Both the position numbers and the translations under genes were made by a program. A DNA stretch of 64,000 nucleotides, from assembly GCA_008694505.1 (NCBI GenBank), contig VZDJ01000047.1, forward strand, positions 4,429,717-4,493,716, read 5' to 3'. Positions within the stretch are counted from its first letter, which is position 1; the number at the start of each line of letters is the position of its first letter. The notes beneath the pieces are model-generated. The model made no database searches. It saw only the letters and a program-made list of their open reading frames with translations, and had not been told where the DNA came from. The stretch is from Cyanoderma ruficeps (lineage: Eukaryota; Chordata; Aves; Passeriformes; Timaliidae). This document shows, in pieces, positions 27,401 to 39,100 of this stretch.

Positions 27401-30098
27401 ACAATATTGCAACCCACTAGACAAGATCCAGCGCTTAAGTGCAGACATATAAGGTGAACACAGGGTCCACAAAGAAATCTTCCACCACCTTTCATCCCAC
27501 CTCAACTTTTCCACCCAGGCAAAGACAGAAAGAAAACCCTTCTTTACCTCCTTCCTTCTGCCATGTACTTGCAGTAGGAAAATAAAACCTGGTAGTATAT
27601 TATACAGCCCTTTCTACTCTTCCTTTAGCTATGCATGTTGAGTAAATAATCAGATTCTATAAACACATGATGTGCACTGATCTCAAATAGAACTTCAGAG
27701 AGGAGCTTACATCTGCATCCCTGTTTGCCTGCTGTTGTCAGTGTGTTATGCAGAGATGGCTTTTCCTGGGGACAAAAGCAAAAATGCTGCTCTAATACCC
27801 AGCTCAGACTGATCTTGGCAGCTGGCTGTTCAGTCTTGCCAGGCAGGGAAAGGCTGCTCTCTCTTTGCTAAGTAAAGGGACTGAGCCATGTAAGAGCCTT
27901 GTTAACGCTTTATTTCAGCCAGCAGCAGAATGCCACTCACTGGCCATAACCCCATGTGATATTTGACACTCATCTGTCTTGAAAGTTGGAAACACAACAA
28001 AAATCTCTAAAAAATCTAAAGTTGTGCTTCAAATGCAGTGAGGTTTCCTTTGAAAGGAGAAGAAAAACCACGTCATACTTTTATTTTCATCACTTTGTTG
28101 CCTCCCAGCGGCTTGCTCTACAAAGATTTGCTTTCTTCTGTGGGTTTTGCTGCCCTAAGTTAAAAAGGTCATGGCTCCAATTTACAAATTCATAACACAG
28201 AACGGATTTGACAGTGGTGAGTTTATAAATGCAAGAAGTTAAAAGAGGGACGTTAACACTGACGTGCCAGGATGTCTCTGGGAAGTTGATTTTCAGAGCT
28301 GGTTCTGTTGCATCTCTGTATTGACTTATGAATCTCATTTGCATTTCACCAGGGAGGTTTCTGAGGCATTTCCTAATAAGTGCAGTGAATCTGGGCAAGT
28401 TTCTTTATGTTGTTCTCCCTGATGTAATTCTAAAAGTGGCTGAAATCATTTCAAGGGCTTCTGATTTGCATATGTATTGCATTTGAGAACCTACCGGATC
28501 ATATTATCACTGTATAAAATACAGGTTTCCCTCCTGGTTTCCCTCCTCTGCTCCAGTAAAGGTGCTTGTAAGTCCAAAGAAACAAAAAGTAAGCACCATG
28601 AAACAGAACAGCTCACTTCTATATTTCCTAGGTTACCTAATGAATAGATTTGAAAGAAGAGGTAACAATATTTCAAGGGTAATTTTGGGGGAGTGCTTGT
28701 TTTTAGGAATTTATATATTTATATTCAAGTATATTCAGGTGAAAAGAAGCCATTGGATATTCATGTTTCAATGAGTTTTGGTGCTTTGTTTGCCTTTTTT
28801 TACCCTGTAACAATACCCGAGTAACGTTCAATGAATTAATATTGCATAATATCACTAAAGTAAATGTGCAGTCTTTAAAATCTCATTTTCACACTAGACA
28901 TCTGACCTGGATACTAAAAAAAAAATAATATTTCTTATGCTCTTGGGCAAATAATTTACACATAATATCATATGCTAAGAAAAATTATCCATTTCTTTAC
29001 TTCTGCTTAGCCATGCACCTCTTACCCCAGTTTCTCAGTCTCTTATTGGCCCAGACACTTTTTAATCAGAGGAGATCACCACAGTGGTGCTGGAACCAGA
29101 TCCTAGGAGCTTTCCAGAAGGGCCATGCTGCAATTATACAGCACGATCTCCAAGGGAAAAAAAAACTAATAACATTCTCTAATTCACTTTTTTAATGCGT
29201 TCAGACCTGTAAGAACTCCTTCAGAGACTTTCAGTGCATTTTCTACACATCTCCATCAGGTAGGAATTAGGCTTTATTTGCAGTCTCACTGGCATGGTAA
29301 TAAATGAAGACGCAATGAATGAAGAAATGAAAATAAAAGAAGCTGTCCTATTCTACCATACTGCAATAAATGCTTGCTGATAATTAATTTCCCAGCAGTA
29401 TAAGCAGAAGTGACACTCCAGTGAATATGGTGCAGAAGCTCCAAAGTGGGCTGATTTTAAAGGCAGGAGTTTGATATTCTGCTGTCACAGCACTTTGATG
29501 CAGCACAGTTTTAGTCAGCACTTTAAGGCAACCAATACCAGACATAATTATTTTATTACCATGGCCAAAGTTTGAAATACTTCTTCCTTTAGCCACTTCT
29601 CATCCTTTCACAGCTCACCCTGAGGCTTGCCTGCCTGTAAGGTTTCTTTAAAGAGAAAAATATATCTAAGGGTTGGGTAACAGTGGCTCCCACACAGCCA
29701 CAGTTTACCAGCTCATCCTGTCCAGCACAGGCAAGTGAAAAAATACAGGCAGAGAACGTACAAAGGGATTTCAGAAAGCACATTCAGCTGCCCCACATAC
29801 TTGTTTAACTACGAAAACATCATTTGCAGCAGATATTACAAAGGATTTGCAGAGAAGAACACAATCATCAGTCACTGGTGAACCCTTTCCAGCCCTGTTA
29901 GGTTCACATTCCTTGCCCAAGGCTGACAGACTGTGCTGAAAGTTCTCAGCTTTCTCTTTTCTTCCTTTCCAGTCTCATCTCCACAGCTCTTTGCCTAAGG
30001 CTACCATCGTTCTCTTGGATGATTCTTCATCTCAAATCTGGGGAGGAGAGGTGCTGGGGCAAAATAAGGAAGAAAGCCTCAACTTTCATGAATTTATT

Positions 30099-30113
30099 TA
30101 TATATATATATTT
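30099..30113. repeat. Short (TA)n run
   Basis: About seven TA dinucleotides set in TTTATTTA. Minor microsatellite. Confidence 0.7.
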
Positions 30114-30933
30114 ATGCGTTGCTGATGAGTAATTCCACTAAAGACAGTAGTGAAGCCTGTTCAGGTTCAGACCCAGACCTTACAGAGGGTCTGGAGACCC
30201 TAAAGCTTTCCCACTCTTATTTTGCAAATCACACATGGGCATGCTCATGGTCCCAGCAGGACTCTTGGAATGCTGAGAAGGAGGAAAGGGAAAGGAAAAG
30301 AGAGAGCACTGTGACAGGAGGGCTGTAGCTGTGGCAGGAGCATCGAGGGATCAGGTGTGCCAGACAGGAGCAGGACACCTCCCCTTCCACAGGCAGAGCC
30401 TCTCTACCTTCCCAAGAGACAGAGGATACTCCACAGAGTGTAGCTCTGTCCTCCCAGCACCTCAGCCTGCCAATTCCTGCAGCAGGCCGCTCCTAAATTT
30501 GGCCATTTTAAAGTAAAAGACGTCTTCCTCTAGAAGAAATTTTTAGATTATGTGGCCAGCTGTTTTAAAAACAAGGAGCAAAATAAGACTGCAATTCCTC
30601 CTCCACCTTGCCAATGGCTCATGCAGGTAAAACTGTCCGTTTGCTACAAAAAAAACAGAATTTCTAGTGCGAGCTGAGCTATGCTTGGCTATTCTTCCTC
30701 AAGAGGAAGGTACATATGGCACAGGGCAGGATTGTGATTCCTCCTCTTTCAGCTCTAATCCCAGAGCTGCATGTTTGTTTACACAGTCAGTGTCTCAGAA
30801 ACAAGAGAATTTGTCCAAGGAGCTGCTGGGGAGAGCAGGAATCTCCGGGACAGGCTGTTCACACCCAGCACAGCTGGCAGAGGAGCTGCTGTGCTGCCTT
30901 TGTCACCTCGAGCATCACTGCAGCAGCAGGCTG

Positions 30934-31379
30934 GGATGCCTTAAGTTTTATCTTTGATGTATTTCAGGTTCTGTGCTGCCCAGGGGGGCAGTTCTGAGCT
31001 CACAGTCAGTGTCACTCAGCTCTGCACACAGCAGGGACACAAAACAAATCCTTTTCCTGCTGCACACCAAGGACAACTTTCAGGCCCAAAAGCACAAACA
31101 AGGGTGGCTGCAGGGAGGAACAAGAAGGATGGGACCTCATAACCTGAAGCTGTAACTGGACAATTAAACCCCAATATGCAAATGGACCAAAACTTATAAA
31201 AATGTAAGACTTCATGACCAGTCATCCATTTTGTGACCATTTTGGGTCCACCTTGGGTGTAGCCCTGGCCAGGCTCTTGTCCTGCCCAAGGTGGATCCTT
31301 AAAGGCCTTTCAATAAATATCTACTTTATTCTCCAGCTCTGTCCAGTCTCTGTTCCAGCTCAGCCCTCCCAAGGCATCA
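30934..31379 (+). mobile_element. Solo LTR of an avian endogenous retrovirus (copy 1 of 2)
   Basis: This 446-bp element aligns along its whole length with 35711-36180, including the termini. Its ends are imperfect inverted repeats: (GG)ATGCCTT at the start and AAGGCATCA at the end. Plus-strand control signals are in LTR order: TATAAAAA at 31195-31202, then a three-unit 11-bp repeat (31226-31258), then AATAAA at 31312-31317. It is flanked by GCTG on both sides (30930-30933 and 31380-31383), a possible 4-bp target duplication. No primer-binding site, polypurine tract or gag/pol frame adjoins it, so it is a solo LTR left by recombination. I associate the 3' part (CTTTCAATAAATATCTACTT) with LTRs common in passerines; the exact family name needs a library search. 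Confidence 0.88.
31226..31258 (+). repeat. 11-bp minisatellite in LTR R region, 3 units
   Basis: Three consecutive 11-base units, CCATTTTGTGA, CCATTTTGGGT and CCACCTTGGGT, lie about 25 bases downstream of the LTR TATA box and therefore close to the expected transcription start. The sister LTR at 35711 carries five units. Confidence 0.85.
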
Positions 31380-33599
31380 GCTGCACTGCCCCAATGGGGC
31401 TCTGCACTGAAGGAATCCCCTGAAGGCTTAGCAGGCATATGTTTGATCCATATTTTTCTCAAAGCTGGCAAAAAAAAATTGCATTTTGAAGTTGTAGAGG
31501 TTCTCTTCCTGCCTAATGAGCAAGCCAGGATGCCAGTCAGCCCCAGGAGAACCGTGTATCCCACAGGCAGGAGGCTGTAGCAACACTAAACCAGAGATTT
31601 CCAACAGGCTTTTTGCAAATGTTTTGCATCGCTTTCTAAGAATAGCAAGGACAAGTCTTTAAATGTACAGCTCGACCAGAACACACTAAACATGGCTGAA
31701 AAAGGAAGCACACCGTTTATTATTTAGTTATAAATTATTTGGTTACTCTGTAGATGATGATATCCTCCTCTTTAAGCAGGTCAATCAGCTTCTTTGAAGG
31801 AGAAGAGTTAGCAGAATAAAACATTTTATCTCTAATTCAGATTTTGATGTAGTCAGCCTAAATTCTCCTTTATCTCTGCACCTCTTTGTGAGAGGTGAAA
31901 CAAGTCACTCAGGGAACAGCATTTCAGGAAAAGCTCATTTCTTAGTTTGTTTTTCATTTTATCAAATCCCGTGAGTCATAACAAAATCCTGAATGAAACT
32001 ACTGAGGGGATTTAGCCAGCTCAGCTTTTTAGCTCAGAAGAGTTTGATCTACAGAGCAAGCTCGGAGAAGAAAAGCGGGCAGGCAAAGCCAGGGAAGTAA
32101 AATTTGGCTAATTGAGTTCGGCTGGGTTCAGAGCCAAGCCAAGGTAAGGAGTCAATATCGGTGTGAACCTGACAGAAGGAGCCCGCTGATCAAACAGGGG
32201 GGATGAACACTCAGCCCTGCTCTCAAAGGGCGCTGAACTCCCCGTGTTTCCCTGTTCTCCAAGGAACTCTCAGCTCTCAGCAGCTTTGGAGGCTGGCTCA
32301 CAGCGCTGTGATAGCTGGGGGGAAAGTACAAATCCCAAATCCCCCCAGGAATGCTCCTCAAGATAATGGGCGTAATCGAATCCAGTGGGAAGGGCCTAAT
32401 AAAGACCCCAAAAAACAACTAGGAAGTCGGGAAGGGAAAGAACATGAAGGGGAATTGGGAGAGGGGAGCAGTAAGTGCAATTCTTGGTAAATCTGTGTTA
32501 CAGAGACACAAAACTCCCCCTAAACAAACATGTACCAGCTGTAGATTACTTTGCTATTTAGGCAGTAGCTTTAGTTAAACCACTGCAGCTCCCTTGAAGC
32601 CTATGGATGCAGCTGGGAGCTCAAAAAGAATTATGCCAAAATCTTTTATCCTCTGTGTGCAACAGGTTTTTCCTCTGTTGTCCTAAACTCTTTAAACTTC
32701 TCCTCCCAAGCCATGCACGGGTGCTGCAGCTCAGTTTTGGGAATGCAGAAGTGCACTCAGACTTTCAGAACTGAGACTGGCAGGTCTGGAATGAATTGGA
32801 GAGCTCAAAGGACAAACTCAAAATTCTGAATCATTTTTCAGACACCTTGAAACATTAAAAAAAAAAATGAGCGGAACAAATTATTATATCAAGAAGATAG
32901 AAGAAAAAGAGCCAAGCATGTAATACAGTATGAATAAACACATCAGCTGAAATATAAATTCCTGTCTCTTCACAGGTTTAATTTCAGTGAAAAAGAACAA
33001 TACGATATATGCAAATTAAGAAGTTTCAAGAAGAAAATGAATCACCAAGTGCCTCACTGAAATGCTAATGTGTTATTCTGTCACTTGACTAGCAAAGAAA
33101 ACTCATTTGAAGGCACCTGGGCTGAGCATGGCTGGGTTATTTTTGTGGAAGCAGAACATGCAGAGCACAGAGCCGTCACATTTTAGCCACAACCTTGCTG
33201 TGCCCATTTGGGAGAGCACCTCAAGCATGCCAGCCTTATCTGATGCAAGTGATAAGCTGGGAAAAGCTTTTGAGCCTTACAGGGGGTGAAGTGAAATGGA
33301 TGGGCCACGACAAAACCAAGGGAAAAACTTGAGATTCACAGTAAAAAGGAAAAAGGAAGAGCCCTAGAGATCATGGTTCTCTCCTTGGTAAAACAGCACC
33401 AGAAGACATCAGTATCCTCCAGACATGACAACAACTAAACCAAGTATTTCACAGAAGGAAATGCATTAGCAGGAGATGTGTGGGTGGTCAATTTTTCAAT
33501 AAAATGAAGCCTGGGAAAAAAAAAAAACTTAAAAGCATACTTTTAGAAAAAAAATTAAAAGAATGGAAAGGCAGTTTTCCCCACACTATCACAAATATT
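31380..33599. other. Non-coding DNA between two solo LTRs, 5' part
   Basis: This is not retroviral internal sequence: no gag, protease, polymerase or envelope motif appears in any frame, and no tRNA primer site follows the upstream LTR. A GC-richer patch at 32040-32490 ends a possible exon with AAG|GTAAGG at 32143/32144 and contains a 95-codon plus-strand frame (32203-32490) with no recognised motif. A poly-A run lies at about 33514-33526. Confidence 0.5.
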
Positions 33600-34480
33600 A
33601 CAGTGCTTCTCCTGCCACACCTTTAACTGTGAGCTGTTATAAGAATTGCACTTCAATTGCACACAATGATAGGAATTAGGAATGAACATAAATAGGTATT
33701 TGTTCTAAGACATAGTTCACATTCAAGTGCTGTTCTGTGTATCTGTTATGTGCAGACAGACTTGAAAAAACAACCTTGTTGCATATTAATTGCCATGTTT
33801 TCCTGCTTTAAATAAACAGGCATGTGCCTGTTTGTAATTTTCACAAGTATGATCATGAACACATATTTTTGTTTTTGTTCTTCAAACCCATTTTTAAACT
33901 TTAGTAAATACACGTCCTATTAATCCCATTAAAATACGCAAAACTATTATTTAGGATGTTTTCCTTTTATCATCTGTGCAGAAAATGCTTGGCAATAACC
34001 AAAGGGGGTCAGTACAGAAAGCAGAACTCTGCATGTTTTTGTTTCTTCTTCTCTAATTTAGTACTGAAAGGTAATCATGGTAAAGGCAGTAAATCTTGAT
34101 ACTAAAAGTATGCTGCTAGTTATTTGTGTTTACTTTATTTTCCAGCAACTTAGAAACTTAATAATTATAATGTCAATGTTTATTTACACTGAAATACATC
34201 CTTTGCTTTCAAATTCTTTAATGGTCATCTTTTTATGTCCTTAGAAAGACAAATCAAGACAATTTGGCAAAATGGGAATTAAGAGCTGGTTGCATACAAT
34301 CACTTTTGTCGTGGAATACAAAAGCAGTTTCTCCAAACACATTTTTATGCTGAAACCTCAGTGGATTCCTTTCGAATCGTATGTATAGCCAGATTCCACA
34401 TCATCTGCTAAGCCACAAACAACTACAAATTCAAATTACTGTGCCTGAGACTAGTTAGATCTGAACCTTTCACTTTCAGG
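33600..34480. promoter_or_regulatory. Possible conserved non-coding block (unverified)
   Basis: About 900 bases of repeat-free AT-rich DNA with almost no long frames and many homeodomain (TAATTA, ATTAAT) and forkhead (TAAACA, TGTTTAC) cores, including the palindrome at 33814-33833. The texture suggests a constrained enhancer region, but this is inference; alignment with other birds is required. Confidence 0.15.
33814..33833. promoter_or_regulatory. Palindrome with two divergent forkhead-like cores
   Basis: AAACAGGCA, a 2-base centre TG, then TGCCTGTTT: 9-bp perfect arms. Read outward, the left side is TAAATAAACA and the right side TGTTTGTAA, both resembling forkhead (FOX) sites. The centre GGCATGTGCC resembles a p53-family half-site with a mismatch. 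Binding is not shown. Confidence 0.3.
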
Positions 34481-35710
34481 TGCTGAACAAAGATACCATG
34501 AAAGGCAGGCAGCATTGCTCTTATCTTCATAACAGCTTTTAATTGATTGATTTGTCCTTGCACTTCAAAAGCTGCTCTTCGATTTTTTTTTTCCTACTGT
34601 AGAACACTTCTACAGCACATATAAAAGTGAAAAGATGACAATTGCAGAACGCCTGAAAAATGAGCTCTCCCTAGGAGTTCTCTTTCAGGTTCATGACTTG
34701 CTGAGATGGTTGAGAAGGAAAACAAGCAAGTCCTGTGGGGAATATCTCTGTCTCTGTTAACCCAGCATGGGTAACCTCGAGTTCATTCAGACAGCAGTTG
34801 TTTTGTTCCGGCTGCGTTGCATTTGGCACGTGAAAAGGGTTTTGCAGGGAGGTCACCAATTTCAGTCCAGCGTGGTTCTTCCTTGTTTTCTTCCACTTTT
34901 CACATATAATGTTTTATATTTTAAAATTTAGTAGGGAACAAATTTCCTGAGCACTGGAACTAAAGGAGCTTCATTTCCAGTAGATTCAAGGCTCTTGATT
35001 AATTGCCTTTTTAAACTGAATTATACCATTTTTTTCCTGACACTTCCTACAGCACTTTCATGGAAACATATGAGCTGCCAACCTCAGCTATATAAATAAG
35101 GTGACAGCACCAAAAATTATTAGGGGAAAACCCTAAAAACATTCATAGTGTGCCTCTCTGTCAAGTATGTTTGAAATAGATCATGGAATCAAGCAGTCCA
35201 GAGCTTCCATTTGTGCCAGACTCCTGAATTTTTAAAGCATGCCTCTCATGACAGCAGTATGAGGAATGTCACATATTTTTGCCAAGATAGAGTACCCAGC
35301 TCCAATCACCCCGGAACAATCTGAGCCCTTGGAGAGGCTGAGGGAAACAGCTCAGCCCTCAGGAGAGGACATAGTTACTTTTCATATCTGTAGGAGACCT
35401 CTTCCCTGCAGGCCTGGGGCCCTGGGGAAGTTGTCAGTCAGTCTACAATTCCAAAGGGATTCCTGAAAGTTTTCACAGGTTTTTCTAAGCTCTGGTGTAA
35501 TGAACTCTCAGTTGAGTTCCCCTGCAAGCCCCGTGCTGCCTCGGGTGTCATTTCAGGTGTTCTGGGCTGTGCAGGTTTCACCAGCTCTTTCGGGAAGGTT
35601 CCACCACAGGCCCAGCAGCAGGCAGCCTGCTTCTGAGGGTGGGAGTCCCTGAGACAGCAGGAAACTTCCTCTGAGAGCTCCAACACTCCTGGCTGCTTCT
35701 GCCTTTCATA
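34481..35710. other. Non-coding DNA between two solo LTRs, 3' part
   Basis: No gene recognised. Two minus-strand frames of 82 and 91 codons (35438-35686, 35578-35853) overlap each other, and the second runs into the LTR. No polypurine tract precedes the LTR at 35711, which again argues that this is host DNA and not a provirus interior. Confidence 0.55.
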
Positions 35711-36180
35711 TGGTGCCTTAAATTTGAGCTTTCATGTATTTCAGGTTCTGTGGTGCCCAGGGGGGCAGCTCTGAGCTCACAGTCAGTGTCACTCAGCTCT
35801 GCACACAGCAGGGACACAAAACAAATCCTTTTCCTGATAAACACCAAGGACAACTTTCAGGCCCAAAAGCACAAACAAGGGTGGACTGAAGAGAGAAAAC
35901 ACGAAGGATGGGACATCATAACCTGAAGCTGGAATTGGACAATTAAACCCCAATATGCAAGTGGACCAAAACTTATAAAAATGTAAGACTTCATGACCAG
36001 TCAGCCATTTTGTGACAATTTTGGGTCCATTTTGTGACCATTTTGGGTCTACCTTGGGTGTAGCCCTGGCCAGACTCTTGTCCTGCCCAAGGTGGATCCT
36101 TAAAGGCCTTTCAATAAATATCTACTTTATTCTCCAGCTCTGTCCAGTCTCTGTTCCAGCTCAGCCACCCCAAGACATCA
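35711..36180 (+). mobile_element. Solo LTR of an avian endogenous retrovirus (copy 2 of 2)
   Basis: This 470-bp element aligns end to end with the LTR at 30934-31379, with roughly two dozen substitutions by eye. It starts TGGTGCCTTAAA and ends CCAAGACATCA. TATAAAAA is at 35974-35981 and AATAAA at 36113-36118. It is longer because its 11-bp repeat (36005-36059) has five units instead of three. I see no clean target duplication: CATA precedes it and CAATA follows. Different flanks and the absence of retroviral sequence between the two copies indicate two independent insertions in the same orientation, each reduced to a solo LTR. Confidence 0.88.
36005..36059 (+). repeat. 11-bp minisatellite in LTR R region, 5 units
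   Basis: Units starting at 36005, 36016, 36027, 36038 and 36049: CCATTTTGTGA, CAATTTTGGGT, CCATTTTGTGA, CCATTTTGGGT, CTACCTTGGGT. Relative to the three-unit sister LTR, one 22-base (two-unit) duplication explains the difference. Confidence 0.9.
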
Positions 36181-39100
36181 CAATAAGCTTCGTGTACTCC
36201 TCCCCTCTGGCCCCTTGCACCCTGCTCTATTTTTATTGTCCTTCCTCAGATTGAGTTTGTCAAATTACACTGGCTCAATAAACACCGAGATCAAATCACA
36301 GAAATAAAACCTTTTCTTCTGTCATGCTTCACCAGGCATCTCACACTCCATATTATCAGTTATCCACAATGCCATGTCTTCTCCCAGCATTGAACTCTAA
36401 TCTGTTTTTCCTATCACTCATTTGTCAATTTTACTATAAGCTCTTAATTCCTTTAAATTGCCTTAGATTTATCTAGCCTGGTTTCCAACTTCAGTCTATC
36501 CATCCTCTCACTGCTGTTTGTGTTTTCCATCAACAGTTCTTTGCTGCTGTATTTCTCTCTACTTCAGAGCACTTACCACAGGAGATTTATCAAAATAAAA
36601 TGATAGGTGTCATCTCGAAACACTTCACATTGCTCTTCAAAAACATCTAGGGACAGGAGTGCTAAAATCTTGGAAAACAGTTTATTTTTCACATAGACTC
36701 ATGAAGTTTCAGTATAAAGCCTCATTTACATTTGAAAAATTCCTTAATCCTGTAAAGATTTCAAAATACTCTCAAAATTGTCACAGGTAGTTCAGTCTCC
36801 GGTTCTGGTGCCTCCTGGTGGGCACAGAAATGTGTGAGATCCTTTAGGCACAGACTCACCTCGACTGCCTGGTAGCCAAATAGCATCCAATCCTACAACA
36901 AATGACTTTATATACCCTTGTGGGTATTATTTTGTGTTCTATTACATGGCTTCTGTCTCAGCCTGTCCATTGATGGCTGTTACTGGAAGGTGAATAGGTG
37001 GAACAGATTGAAAATATAAAGTATTGTTTGTTTTGATTTGGTTTTCTTCCTGTGTAGACATTATTCTGGACTAAGAAATGTCCAGGTAAAAGAGCATCTT
37101 CCAGATGTGCAGAAAGTTCAACAACCATTTTTAAGAATTCTTAACATTCTTTAAGAATACCCCTTTCCTCACGATGCTTTTTCAGCGATTTCAAGCGAAA
37201 AGGGATATGAAATTTAATTTTTTTGATTCTACACTGAGAGAAACCTTAGCCAACAGAGATTCGTTTCCAGGCTGATAGAGAAGCAGAGGGCTGCCTTTCT
37301 CCCACACAAGCTATGCACAAAAAGTCTCAGTTCATCTTTCCCTTCTCTTACCCCCAGCAACAGCACAATAACCTGCCCTGTATCTTGTGTCTTCGAGACA
37401 CTCAGTTTTGAAAGCTAAAAGACAAATACACTTGGCTTGAAACATTTTCTGGCAGTCTGGTTACTCTATTCACCTGTCAGTTCCTCTGTTCCTCTAGACC
37501 TATTTTAGCAATGTTTTGTCAAGCTTTTGCTCCTTCCATATTGCCTCAAGCTGCTCAGCTGCTTGAATAAACCCGGTAAGAGACACAATGTACTAATCCC
37601 ACCCCCAGGTTTTCTATTTCCCCACACACAATACCCTGTCTCTGCTCTTTCTGGAGACCCTGATTCCTGCTTTTTTTTATTATTTTTTAGGCCAAAAGAG
37701 GTGCATCTGACATATCCTCACATGTCAAATCTGACACAACCCTCACTGATTTGCAATGGGAGAGGGCACTGCTTCAGCTCAGCAACCTGCATGACCTTTT
37801 TGTGTTTCATTTCTGTCTGATTGATAAGACCTGCCATGGTGACCGTTTGCTTCATGTTTCCTGTGCAGTTAATACATCTCACAGGAAAAAAAGTATCATT
37901 TCATTAATTGCTGATATCAGATTGTACTTCGGTTCAAATTCTTACCGAGAAGTTCATCTTCTCATCTACACATTCCCTTTAAAAAATGGAGCCCTCTTTT
38001 TGAAAATCAAACAACCAAAGTTCGAGACAAAAATCAATGGTTTAAAGAGAAAATTGAGTCAAGCATGTCTTATTTTCTAAACCTAACATTATCATGCTTC
38101 TCCAAGGAGGACATAGGAAATATAAACACCTGTATTTCAGTGCCATAAGCAAAGAAACTACTAAAAGCACTTCAATGCATTTAGAAGCAATTGTTCACGG
38201 AGAAGATTAAGTTGAGCTTGTGCAGTGGCAAGAATTAGTGTGGGAGGGAAAAAGAGCTCTTCTGTAGATATTCTGACAAAATCTCATTACAAAACAGAAA
38301 ACTACAAGAGCAGATAAGATGAAATGATATTTTGGAAATTATAATAAGTGTTAGGGTACAAGTTCAGACCACACTAGATAAGTACCTGCCAGGTGGTGAA
38401 GTCCTGAGGCTAACAGAGAAAACAGATAAGCTGCATTACAGAGAAGATTTGAATTTTCTTTAATGTTAACTTGTAATGAATCGACTTTCAGCAGAATTCT
38501 GGTACAACCATTGCCACATATTTGACATACATACATATTATTTTGCTGAATGTGTAATTCATTACATATAGGAGGAAGATAAAAAAACTGCAAGATTTTC
38601 TTCTTTGGCTTTAATATGAAGGAGCTCCCTAGAAAAGCATGAATTTTTACTTCATTTTGGCCGTGCCCACTAAAACATCCTTGAAAGTGCATTGAATGCC
38701 AGAGAAGCTCTGCTGGTGCTTGGCAAAAACAGCAGAATAAATCCCTTTGAGCTACTGCTCTGAACAAAGCAGAAAAAGCCTGAAATCCACATGCAGAAAA
38801 GAGAAATAAGGCATTCATTTAATGCCCTCATCCCTACACTGAGGCAGAGCCATGCCCAATCACAGGCAGAAAGAATGCTAAAAAATACCTGTAGCCCTGA
38901 TTCTAAATTTTGTAATGTAATGCAGGAATTGCAAAAGATCTGAATCACAGGACAAATGGAATTATAGGGACATAGTTTTCCACCTTATTCCTCTGGAAAG
39001 GAATTTTGGAAGAAAAAAAAATAGGATTTCTCTGAATCTTTTCTATGATATATCAAATTTTGGGCCCTTGAATTCTCACCAAGTTATGTGTCAATAAAGA

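Larger units (their letters stand above)
23539..30933. other. Single-copy non-coding DNA
   Basis: No gene recognised; the longest frames are 90-107 codons (25629-25952 minus, 26203-26517 plus, 28090-28398 minus) without motifs. Local structures are a 21-base imperfect duplication (AAGAGTCATGAGGA / AAGAGTCGTGAGGA) at about 24057-24094, a 14-bp inverted repeat at 24373-24442, a 15-base poly-T at about 25379-25392 and a short (TA)n at about 30098-30113. Confidence 0.5.

Noticed and set aside
28325..28475. Two exact octamer motifs ATTTGCAT within 150 bases
   Set aside because: Single octamers recur about ten times across the window, as expected for AT-rich DNA; without palindromic arrangement they carry little weight.
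30934..36180. The LTR pair as the two ends of one provirus
   Set aside because: No primer-binding site after the first LTR, no polypurine tract before the second, no gag/pol/env motifs between them, and flanks and repeat counts differ.
31214..36254. Similar translated peptides near 31.2 kb and 36.0 kb suggesting a duplicated gene
   Set aside because: Both lie in the R-U5 part of the two solo LTRs; the similarity is that of the LTR, not of a protein gene.
38351..38818. 155-codon minus-strand frame with several cysteines (CQICGNGC)
   Set aside because: The cysteine spacing does not match a zinc-finger pattern I know, there are no good splice sites, and the neighbouring frame overlaps it.
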